In this document: piece by piece, positions 56,640 to 64,000 of the stretch
Numbering within the stretch: the stretch's first letter is position 1
How the letters are laid out: each line of letters begins with the position of its first letter
From: Cristatella mucedo
Taxonomy: Eukaryota; Bryozoa; Phylactolaemata; Cristatellidae
Direction: 5' to 3'
NCBI GenBank assembly: GCA_009760855.2
Contig: WPIO01000117.1
Location: 591,001 to 655,000, forward strand
DNA length: 64,000 nucleotides
Translations under genes and position numbers: made by a program
Notes under the pieces: model-generated
What the model was told of the DNA's origin: nothing
Seen by the model: only the letters and a program-made list of their open reading frames with translations
Database searches by the model: none

Positions 56640-59600
56640 GAATACATCTACAGAAAATATCTTCCTACTTTATACTGAGGCCATAAGTATTTAACCAAAA
56701 CCCACTCCAAATGCTGTTACAGCTAAAAGTAACTTATGGTGCTCTTGTGATGTCCTTAGCAACTAAATGATGGATCATACTATGCACCAACACATAAGCA
56801 GAGTTCGGAATGTGGTAAACCAACAAAAATAGATGCAATTGTCACATGTCAGGCCATAAATCTGACTGTTTTAAAATCATTCGAATAAGCAAAGCAAGTA
56901 AAGATTACATAGATAACTACCTGAAGCAATTGTGAAATGTGGTGAGTGGTGGGACCATTATACGAAGCTCTTTTTTCCGGTGTAGACCTAGGAACACTGC
57001 ATTGCATTCTAGGCATTAGGTACCAGAATTGTTTAATCAAGATGCCACACAACCTTAGCATCTTGTGAGCAGAACGACTGTTGGGCGACAGTTTTATTTA
57101 TTAGCTGGATAATTACCCTAAACATGTAGCAAACAGGGAAAACAATTAGGCCGGCAGTTTGTTCCAGGTAATGAATTTGTCGAGTCTTTTTCCGGGTTGG
57201 AATCTCACGGATTGATTGAGTAACCTACACCGATTGTTTAGAAGCAAAGCCAGCGCACCATGTGTTGAGAACCGTAAGTTAGAGACTGCAAAGGCTGTGG
57301 GATTGTACATCACCCAAAACTACTCAGTAACTGATATATTCGATGCCCGATGAGTGGGTGTCCTCAAAGTACTTGGGGGAGGACCTCCTTACTGTTTATA
57401 AAGTAAGATGATGTAATGCGTTTTAGTAATTAGCAATAAATAAAAATTGCTCCAGATTTAACGAGTGAACCTTCTGTGTTGTTCCTGTAAGAGAAATTTA
57501 GTGCAAACAGCATTTATCAGTCTTCCGATGGCCTTATTGATGGCCTGATCGCACATGCTGGTAGGCCAGTAAGCAGTGGGTTGCAGAAGTCGAGACGGGA
57601 TGACACGAATGCATGGACCAACTTGGACGTGGTATCCTTATCTAAACAAGCCCGAATTTTAGCAATGTTATGAAGCTGAAAATAGGCGGATTTGACTGTG
57701 GAGCTGATATGTTCGTCTAACGAGAGGTTGCTTTGGAATATGACACCTAGATTTCGAGCTGATTCTACTGGAGATACGCTGGCAGAGCCAATTTTGAGCA
57801 TCAGGCTTTCCAATTTGTGAGTCACACTGGGTTTGCCCATAACTAGTAAGTTAGTTTTATCATCGCTTAGTTTTAGAAAATTTGCTGCCATCCATGTGCG
57901 GATGTCATCAATGCATGCAGCAAGTGAGTTGAGAGAATTTGAGGTGCTCGAAGGCTGGGAGGGATCAAAGCAAAGGTACAACTGAGTGTCATCCGCATAG
58001 AAGTGAAAGCTTAGATTGTGCTTGGCAATCACATCAGCAAGAGGAAGAGTGTAAACCGTGAAAAGAACCGGACCTAGCACGGAGCCCTGAGGTACTCCAT
58101 ATTTCAGAGGTACTTCAGATGATCTTTGTCCATTCACGTCAATACTGTGGAGTCTCCCACTGAGATAGGACCTGAACCCCTGCAGAGCAGTGCCAGTGAT
58201 GCCCAGGCGAGATGAGAGGCGCTCTAGAAGAACTTTGTGATCGATAGTATCAAAAGCTGCCGAAAGATCGAGCAAAACAAGCAGAGACACTCTACTCGTG
58301 TCAGCATTCTTAAGTAGGTTGTTGTATACCCTGAGCAATGCTGACACTGTGGAGGGATTAGCTCTAAAGCCAGACTGGAACTTACTAGCAAGGTGTGAGG
58401 TTTCGATCAGTCACTCAGTCGAACTTGGCTTGGGCCCTAGGAACCTGAGACTGCTTAGCGACTGACTGGTGTAGCTGGGCAAGATACCAACTGTTTGTCG
58501 ATGCATAAATAATCCAGGTATCACTGTTTATAGATTTGATCAGTATGCTCAGTGCGTCTTGGCTGGTGCCCTTTTTGAGAGGCCAGCCGACCAGCTAAAG
58601 TTTCTTTTCTAATTGAGCTGCTGCTGAACGATATCAGTGTTGATAATAATAGGAATATATTGCTTGCTTTTGCAGCCTTGAGGAACTAAATATTAATCCA
58701 GGTAAACTGCAGCTTGCTGTAAGTAAATCAGTGACTAAGCCTAAAGTCCATGCCCACGTATAAGATGAGAATGCGAAAGCAAACAAATACCATGTTAAAG
58801 CCAGCTTGCTAGACCTTTCATCAAGATGCTTAGGGCCACCGGTTAGTACGACCCCTGGCTAGTAACATGTGTTGAGTCATGCTTAGGTAAGCACAAACAG
58901 CACTCAGGAACAAAAAGAAGAGACCAAGGTCACTGAGGCCTCGAGGGAAAACCAACCGAAACACACGTCTTTAGCTGAGACATGAATGGTTCAGGTTCTA
59001 TCTGAATCCAAAAGCGATTACCAGGCTCTTGTTGCAAATAAACTGTAGGCTCGATCTGTAAAAGATTTCAATTTGCTGCGAGGGATTCAGACTGTGGATC
59101 TTACTAGATCGATTAATAGGGAGCTAGTAAAGCTCAAAGTTAATCTAGTTGCTAACTGTTACTAACCCTGTCGCAGATACATCTTCACTTGTACTACTTT
59201 TTAAGGGGTCGTTCAATTCCTGTCAGTTTCTTCTTTGCATAGTTAGTGATTGGAAAGGCCTGTCGAGCCATGTGGATATGATGCCTCTGATACACGACTT
59301 CTAATAGCAATGTGAGTAGCAAACTCACGGTGGTGAGTGGCGTGCTCAGGGTAGTGCTCTCTCTATCCGTCAGAAAGAATGGAGCAAGGATAGGCTTGGC
59401 CTTTTGGTATGGGGGAAGGAGATCACACCTCATCAGTCTGACACCACATACGAACAACTCTTGTGTAGCCCACTGGCCAGATCATTCTACGTCGATCGGC
59501 CTTAGCTTTTCACGGGTATGGCATGTGCGTACATTGTTGTAATATGTAAAAAAGTAAAGAGTTGATTTAACTGCATTATTTATTTAGTGGCATGTAACCC

Positions 59601-62600
59601 CTAACGGCTATCGCATCTGCATGCAGTGGGGAATACTGGCTAACCTGCCGCTGGACTCAAGCCTCAGACTTGAGGCATGAAGTGTGAGCGTCGTCTACCT
59701 CTCTGGTGGAGCTGCTTTGGCCCAGTGGTTAAGGTGCTCGCTCCGACCAGGGTGTGGCCGAGGTCGTGGGCTCGAGCCCTGTGGCACACGTGGAGCGCCT
59801 GAATAGAGATTAATTTCTCTTACGACGCTATACAAATGAATTATAAATATTCTATGCTAAGATCCAGGACCAGTATTTGTAGGGTGCTGCGTGGTAACAA
59901 GGGAGTCGTCGTCGTATGATATCTATTTCTCACTATACAGTTAGTGTTGCTGTCTTTTAAATGACGTTGACGGCACGGGTGACTAATATCAGCTAATTGA
60001 AACGAGAAAGTTTGTTCGTCACACAGTATACTTCTGTCGCGCAGCAAGATGGCGCAGCTTTGTCTTCCTTAATAATAATAATAATAATAATAATGTACTT
60101 GATAAAGCACCCTCAGAGAACTTAATCTCTTTCTAGGCGCTTTACATTTGCTGCAAAGGGAAATGCAATTCCTTGACGGAACAACTATGACTCAGTGAAG
60201 CGAGCCCACGTGTAGTGAGCTGTTCATTGCTGTTGTTTACTGCATGTCACAGCTAACATAGTCAGATTTTTTGTTTGCTGAACTCATGTCTTTTGCCTTG
60301 ATCTTTACAACCATTTTTGTTTAATCTGTAGAGCATGCTGCTGCACTTTGCAAACTTTACCTTGACAATGCGACGTCACTTCAAGACGAGTTCAGACGGA
60401 ACAGTTTAAGGAGTAAGTGCTAGTTCTTAGCTTGTGCGCTGGCTAAGTCAGCACGAGCTGGTGGCTTGTCACTGGCCCTTTGTAAATTGGATATCTGTTG
60501 AGGCGTAAGCAACACAGGTTGTAGCAACATGAAAGCTTCAATAAATGCTTGGGGTTTATGAACAGTGACAGTCGTTTTGCACGGATAGGGCATGTGGGTG
60601 AAGTCAGTCGAACTGGGGCAACTTTAGAATCGTGTAAAATGACCTAATACATCAGTGGCAGTCATTTATTTTTCCTTACATCGTGCTGGCAAAAGGCATT
60701 TTGGCTCCGTTTTTTTTTTATTCAACCATCTCCTTAAGACGGGCCACAAGTCACAAGGAACAGCAATAGAACCCGTTTGATTCTTTCAATTAGACACAGT
60801 TGACTAGGTTTTCCTCTATCCTTAATTCATGTTATTTTACCAACAATTAAAAAGTATGTAATGATCAACGGCCATCTGCTTGAAACTGAGAGCAGAAAAA
60901 TGGTGTCCTGCAAGAGCAAGCTTTCAATCTTTGAAATTGATTCTTTGGCTAGTGGTAACCGATTTAGCAATTAATCACTGCTCTTGATCCACTGTAATTC
61001 AAGGCTTAAAGCCCTGGCTGTGAGTGAGCCATGTGAATAATAGGGAGTAAATAATAATTTCTACCCTGAACCTCCAAGTTAATAAACCATGTGCAGACTG
61101 ATTTGTGGTGTACTTTCTAGTCCATGTGTAGGCTTTTAATTGCAATTGGTTGATGCACTGTAGCCATTCATCTGTCATCGGCGACTAAGGCACTGCATCC
61201 ACTTCTCTTCTTATCTATATCCATGCAGGCATGAATTGCTTCCCTGAAGGTTTTCCTCAGCAGCGTTGCTCGGCTCCTCTGAATGCTTGAATCTATTGTC
61301 GGGCATTAGCTATGGTAAAGTGCAGGTGTGATTTGAGAATGCAGCATCACCGACAGTCGTCCGATAGGTTTGAACGATGCTCGAAGTAGCTTTCTATTCC
61401 ACGATACTTGCCTGTTCTCAGGTGTGCTCTGGATTACTGCTGGCGACAAACCAGCGCAGCGCACGTACACTATAAATGTGTCTCGCCAAATTTACTTTCT
61501 TTTGAAGAATGTGTTCAATGTACACTTTACGGCTGTGATGGCAAACAAACTTGCCTGCTCGGTTATCGCTAAATAAGGACCACTTGGTCTTCATGGACCA
61601 GAAGGCTTAACTCTAACATTATCAGCTGTTTGATGATGCCAAGTTTGTGCCTAGTCATGCTTGGTGAAGAGCTGTAGCTTTTTTAAGCGACATTTGACCC
61701 CTGCCTTTTTAAGTAAACCTTCAGTACACTGTGTGCATACTTTTGTTTGCCTTAGATGTAAGGTGCTTACCTTTATATACTGTATCTTCATCTGTAACTT
61801 CATGAAGCTATGAAGACTATTTGGGTGTTAATACTGGAGAGTTTTCTATAGCACAGTCAAAGTCCAAGCTCCTTTCGGTATGCATTCGATAACCAACTGA
61901 GTTCATCTCATGCAACAAAGAGACAGTGAGTAGCATAGCTGAATCAGGAGAGCAGTCGAGGAAGTAAGTAGCATGGAAGTAGTAGCTTAAGACATCTGGA
62001 AACAATGTGCCGTAGCCTGCAGCAGTAGAATAGATTTCGTTGTGTAAGAATTGTGGAAGTGAGTTCCACAGTTTATGACCTACAGAGGTTCTGTTGCCAA
62101 TGGTCCTCATGCTCTGGAATAGATTTTCAGCGACTCAGGTAAGTGATTCGAGTCCTAAAATAGGTGATTCTGTATTGTACACAGCAAGTGGGAGCAGCAG
62201 TTTCTGTGGCACTTTTGTTGCTATTCTGAGAAGGCTGATGAATCAGCCGTATTTTTCTTTTTAATTGACTTTAGGTCAAGTTGTCCTTCTGTGCTTCCAT
62301 TCCATTTTTAGTGGGCTGCCTCATTTCTTACTCCCACCCAATCATTGGGCGACAGCATAAGCTAGATTTTTTATTGATCCATTTGCAATAGTATTTTTCT
62401 TACCTTGTGTCTGGTGGTGCTCTCAATCATTCTTTGCAACTTCACCATCGCTATGGTTTCTTTCTTATAGTGTCTTCAGATGGGCCTTCGTGTGGTCTTG
62501 AAGCACTGGGTTTTAGGCATGCTGCTGCTCATGCACGACTCGTGCAGCACTAGTCTGCGACCTAGTACAGTTAACTATTCTGTCTAAATTCACCATAACG

Positions 62601-63811
62601 ACCCTCATCCAGATAGTCCAGCCACTGCTCAAATTCTAAATATATCATTGTTAATGGTTTCTTCCAAAGCAGCAGGACCAGCCCTGGAGACCTAGCAATG
62701 CTTGGCATGAGGTTCGAATTCATCCGAACTCCCCACTGTAGGATAAGTATGGCAAACCTTCTAATTGCAGTAAGTACAAGTGTCCTTTCCAACCAGAATC
62801 CATCGTTTTCTTAGGCTTTGACTACGTTTCACACCCAAGGTTGCGTATAGCAGTAGCTATTTATTGCAATTGGGTAGCACAGAACCTGGCCTTGAGCCGT
62901 AGGAAATATGCTGCTACATTTGGTGACTTGTAAACAACCACAGTACTATATTTAGCTGCCAGCTGTGATTTATCTGCCAAAACATGCTTCGAAATGCCGT
63001 ACGGTTTTCTGCTAGATCATGTAATTTAGCCATACAGTCTGATTTTATTGTGCATTCGTTTTGCACGGTTAAGCATGCTGTGATAGTAAAAGTTAGCTTA
63101 TTTAATAGTCTCGTGTATATAGCAGTGGAAGAGCCTTAGCTTCCATTGCCTACACTTGCAGTGAGCAATAATGGATTGCCTGCTGCTGGACTCAAACCCT
63201 CGAACTGGCTCGTGAAGAGTGAATGCATTGCCCCTTTGCTTAGACTCCGAGTCAGCAGTCGTAAAATCATGACAGCGATGTCAACCATGTCCAGCAATGT
63301 CAACGAGGTGATGAAATGAAAGTAGTTGCAATTATCATTAGGCATTCATATACTATGCTTAAATAACAATATCTCTTTCTAGAGACCTGAATATGCTGAA
63401 AGCAATCATGTCAGTCATCGCGTGTGCTCACTTGTTGAGCAGCAAAACGCTGGACAAAACGCCATTAGTCTAGACTCCGAGTGCAAGTGTTGGGGTCATG
63501 CACCTGACTCGATCCTTGTGGCCCCTCAGATGGCCTACACTTATTTATATCATTGTATGGCTGTAGATATTCGACCGATGGCCCTTTTTCCATTTTTTGA
63601 CAAGCTGGTTGCACACAATCAGTGGCACGATAACAGGGCTCGTAAGGGTTTCTCTGGTACACTAAATGCTGACTGATTCGCAGTTGTGCGCTTATTTCAT
63701 ATTTCATAAAGTCATCTCAAGTTACATTATTACTTTGATGATATTGCAGTGTCACAACTGGAGGGCGTAAGATGGAGTGTCGACTATGTGATTAGCTCCA
63801 GCGCTGTCTCA
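46112..63811 (+). CDS. COMMD4: COMMD4, gene model (six exons visible, 3' end beyond the window)
   Basis: Join: 46112-46183, 52349-52414, 55496-55535, 55671-55790, 60332-60412, 63750-63811 and onward. All introns are GT/AG and all phases agree, giving residues 2-148 of a protein that is about 199 residues in vertebrates. Diagnostic identity with known COMMD4: '[17 protein letters not shown]', '[13 protein letters not shown]', '[13 protein letters not shown]', 'ELQQLGLPK'. The N-terminal helical domain is complete. The COMM domain starts in the last visible exon ('[13 protein letters not shown]') and its remaining 50 or so residues lie outside. COMMD4 is a subunit of the COMMD ring of the Commander complex, which works with retriever and CCDC22/CCDC93 in endosomal recycling of membrane proteins. 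Introns hold several LINE and SINE insertions. Confidence 0.96.
46184..46766. other. COMMD4 intron start; CpG-rich then plain
   Basis: CpG-rich to about 46320, then AT-rich sequence without features. Confidence 0.5.
46767..46868 (-). mobile_element. SINE, minus strand, head-truncated
   Basis: 'catttatatagcgccccaag' through the hairpin to 'ggggctcgagcccacgacct' (B box) and 'gtcagaccttgctcgg'. It ends at the start of the following L2-A copy. Confidence 0.85.
46870..48519 (+). pseudogene. L2-A reverse transcriptase ORF, one internal stop
   Basis: The longest L2-A reading frame here: an open stretch up to TAA at 47200-47202, where sister copies read TCA, then 436 uninterrupted codons (47209-48519). 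RT blocks in order: '[11 protein letters not shown]' (47168), '[17 protein letters not shown]' (47290), '[18 protein letters not shown]' (47380), '[14 protein letters not shown]' (47550) and '[15 protein letters not shown]' (47645) with both catalytic aspartates. The C-terminal block '[18 protein letters not shown]' follows (48165). The last 25 or so codons are unrelated flank. The endonuclease is missing. Confidence 0.88.
46880..48455 (+). mobile_element. L2-A retrotransposon, about 1.6 kb, tail missing
   Basis: Plus-strand copy in a COMMD4 intron. It covers the end of the inter-domain region, the whole RT and most of the C-terminal region, then loses similarity at about 48455 without the usual 3' UTR or hairpin tail. 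Confidence 0.88.
48456..48927. other. COMMD4 intron; nothing recognisable
   Basis: AT-rich, no feature. Confidence 0.5.
48928..49447 (+). mobile_element. L2-B 3' fragment flanked by a 7-bp target-site duplication
   Basis: LINE body 48935-49440 from '[15 protein letters not shown]' to 'gagatacat', with 149 open codons (48943-49392). Exact 'tataaac' lies on both sides (48928-48934 and 49441-49447). Confidence 0.9.
49455..49842 (+). mobile_element. Diverged L2-A-like 3' fragment
   Basis: Words matching the end of the RT ORF ('cttacgaacctcagaacctt', 'cttttagttcatatgctccg'), a 3' UTR and a decayed tail ('ctctccaagggtgctataca' then (TTA)n). Confidence 0.65.
49843..51206. other. COMMD4 intron; nothing recognisable
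   Basis: Short open frames only, for example 50008-50313, which lacks an ATG. Confidence 0.5.
51207..51255 (-). mobile_element. L2-B tail remnant
   Basis: 'ttctgtaacttgaaatagcc' and 'acgaagtttaaatgtgg' resemble the reversed L2-B terminus. Weak. Confidence 0.35.
51256..52348. other. COMMD4 intron; nothing recognisable
   Basis: The 112-codon ORF at 51629-51967 has no recognisable motif. Confidence 0.5.
52349..52414 (+). CDS. COMMD4: COMMD4 exon, residues 26-47
   Basis: Acceptor 'gttcttgtag', donor 'GTGAGT'. 22 codons beginning '[18 protein letters not shown]' and ending HSMD, the family's 'SSVKLRL...LLGQGID' segment. Phase 0 at both ends. Confidence 0.93.
52415..53284. other. COMMD4 intron; nothing recognisable
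   Basis: No feature recognised. Confidence 0.5.
53285..53490 (+). mobile_element. Two L2-A tail-only copies in tandem
   Basis: Hairpin tails at 53285-53366 ('aagtgcctagaaagagattg') and 53415-53490 ('aaagcacctagaaagttatc'), each with its own (TTA)n and separated by about 50 bp. Confidence 0.75.
53608..53630 (+). repeat. Poly-G run of 23
   Basis: 23 consecutive G on the plus strand, a potential G-quadruplex. Length is liable to sequencing error. Confidence 0.9.
54194..54316 (+). mobile_element. tRNA-derived SINE
   Basis: Head 'cgagtggttaagctgctcgc', B box 'gggttcgagccc' (54240-54251), linker, then the decayed tail hairpin 'catcttaatagagattaagt' with 'tctcttacagtgcc'. Confidence 0.8.
54317..54660. 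other. COMMD4 intron; nothing recognisable
   Basis: No feature. Confidence 0.5.
54661..55097 (+). mobile_element. L2-B 3' fragment, well preserved
   Basis: Open frame 54635-55036 covers the last 125 or so codons ('[20 protein letters not shown]' to 'CAMQNSPA'), then the 3' UTR and 'acattacattacatt' tail. Nearly identical to the 25-28.5 kb copy. Confidence 0.92.
55098..55495. other. COMMD4 intron; nothing recognisable
   Basis: No feature. Confidence 0.5.
55496..55535 (+). CDS. COMMD4: COMMD4 exon, residues 48-60
   Basis: Acceptor 'atttttcag', donor 'GTAATT'. 13 codons '[13 protein letters not shown]' plus one base of a split Glu codon. Very short, and invisible to ORF-length filters. Confidence 0.95.
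55671..55790 (+). CDS. COMMD4: COMMD4 exon, residues 61-100
   Basis: Acceptor 'cattttgcag', donor 'GTAAGT'. Contains '[20 protein letters not shown]' and '[12 protein letters not shown]', the most conserved part of the COMMD4 N-terminal domain. It leaves one base of the next split Glu codon. Confidence 0.97.
55797..56581. other. COMMD4 intron; nothing recognisable
   Basis: No feature. Confidence 0.5.
56582..56638 (+). repeat. (CA)n microsatellite
   Basis: Pure CA tract of 57 bp. Confidence 0.97.
56639..57515. other. COMMD4 intron; nothing recognisable
   Basis: No feature. Confidence 0.5.
57516..58412 (-). mobile_element. L2-A internal RT fragment bounded by a 7-bp direct repeat, no LINE tail
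   Basis: Minus-strand LINE 57542-58405 with 276 open codons (57517-58347): '[20 protein letters not shown]', '[14 protein letters not shown]', '[15 protein letters not shown]', ending abruptly after '[11 protein letters not shown]'. The usual 500-bp 3' end and hairpin are absent. Exact 'atcagtc' flanks it at 57516-57522 and 58406-58412. Confidence 0.85.
58413..59713. other. COMMD4 intron; nothing recognisable
   Basis: No feature. Confidence 0.5.
59714..59844 (+). mobile_element. tRNA-derived SINE, complete
   Basis: Head 'gctttggcccagtggttaag', B box 'gggctcgagccc', linker 'tggcacacgtgga', tail hairpin 'gcgcctgaatagagattaat' with 'tctcttacgacgc' and AT tail. Confidence 0.88.
60068..60165 (-). 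mobile_element. L2-A tail-only fragment
   Basis: (TAA)n of 27 bp, 'cttgataaagcaccctcaga', 'tttctaggcgctttacattt', 'gctgcaaagggaaatg'. Confidence 0.88.
60332..60412 (+). CDS. COMMD4: COMMD4 exon, residues 101-127
   Basis: Acceptor 'taatctgtag', donor 'GTAAGT'. Encodes '[20 protein letters not shown]' and then 'FRRNSLR', matching 'EHAASLCRCYEEK' and 'CSLR' of vertebrates. Completes the split Glu and leaves one base of a Met codon. Confidence 0.95.
60413..61782. other. COMMD4 intron; nothing recognisable
   Basis: The 68-codon ORF at 61370-61576 is not part of COMMD4. Confidence 0.5.
61783..62112 (-). mobile_element. L2-B 3' fragment, diverged
   Basis: Minus-strand copy: 'tatcttcatctgtaacttca' terminus, then codons for '[17 protein letters not shown]' and '[17 protein letters not shown]'. 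The (ATTAC)n tail is lost. Confidence 0.8.
62113..63749. other. COMMD4 intron; nothing recognisable
   Basis: No feature. Confidence 0.5.
63750..63811 (+). CDS. COMMD4: COMMD4 exon, residues 128-148 (start of COMM domain)
   Basis: Acceptor 'gatattgcag', donor 'GTAAGT'. Completes Met128 and encodes '[20 protein letters not shown]', the opening beta-strand of the COMM domain with its conserved Trp. The gene continues beyond the window. Confidence 0.95.
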
Positions 63812-63931
63812 GTAAGTGAATGGACTTTGCTATCTCAACTGAAGACGCCTCTATTCCGGTCACCCTTTCTTTCGCCCAGTGAAATTTCTATTTTGTTCCT
63901 GCGTACTTTGTGTGCTTACCTGCATGTGTTG

Positions 63932-64000
63932 GTGAGCCGTGATGGCACACTGGGTAAGGCAGTTGCTTTCACGACCTCGGTCCCAAGGTCGTGGGTTCGA
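63932..64000 (+). mobile_element. SINE head, cut by the window edge
   Basis: tRNA-like head 'gtgagccgtgatggcacact' and 'gggtaaggcagttgc', then B box 'gtgggttcga' at the last bases. The tail would lie beyond 64000. Confidence 0.65.

Noticed and set aside
61370-61576. Extra COMMD4 exon
   Set aside because: The exons at 60332-60412 and 63750-63811 join directly in phase and match the family without a gap, leaving no room for it.

Overview
This is a eukaryotic, metazoan window: about 42% GC by eye, spliced genes with GT/AG introns of 0.1 to 8 kb, microsatellites, and many L2/CR1-type non-LTR retrotransposon copies and tRNA-derived SINEs. No prokaryotic operon, CRISPR array or rRNA was seen. The host looks like an invertebrate with a repeat-rich genome. 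The sequence alone does not tell me which phylum.

Two conserved host genes can be assembled exon by exon. (1) On the minus strand, 22618 down to 2843, nine exons in consistent phase encode at least 499 residues of a secreted CUB-CUB-trypsin (S1A) serine protease. It has an intact His/Asp/Ser triad, an IVGG activation site, a basic-residue S1 pocket (Asp) and a stop. The 5' exon(s) with the signal peptide were not found with confidence. (2) On the plus strand, from 46112 past the right edge, six exons encode residues 2 to 148 of COMMD4, a subunit of the COMMD/CCDC22/CCDC93 (Commander) endosomal recycling complex. The rest of its COMM domain lies beyond base 64000. A third, uncertain locus is a 146-codon minus-strand ORF at 24094-24534 ending in a PCNA-interacting (PIP-box-like) motif.

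Most of the rest is mobile DNA. Family 'L2-A' has a (TTA)n tail and the RT motif YADD. Family 'L2-B' has an (ATTAC)n tail and includes one nearly full-length copy at about 25130-28581. Both are scattered in both orientations, in introns and between the genes. A tRNA-derived SINE family carries a 3' end almost identical to the L2-A tail, including a conserved stem-loop, so it was probably mobilised by the L2-A machinery.

Layout: 0-2.8 kb, L2-A debris; 2.8-22.6 kb, protease gene with repeat-filled introns (twin-primed L2-A at 4.6-6.0 kb, old L2-B at 15.8-17.5 kb, CpG-dense block at 18.2-18.8 kb, nested LINE debris at 21-22 kb); 23-25 kb, old L2-A copy and the PIP-box ORF; 25.1-28.6 kb, young L2-B; 28.9-31.2 kb, SINEs and a pair of LTR-like direct repeats; 31-38.5 kb, almost featureless; 38.6-42.7 kb, L2-A and L2-B copies; 42.7-44.5 kb, a degenerate tandem array with a unit of about 180 bp; 45.7-64 kb, COMMD4 with LINE- and SINE-loaded introns.

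I did not find a convincing new multi-gene system. The strongest unexplained items are the 180-bp array, the SINE/LINE shared tail hairpin, the LTR-like direct-repeat pair, a perfect 34-bp palindrome and the PIP-box ORF.
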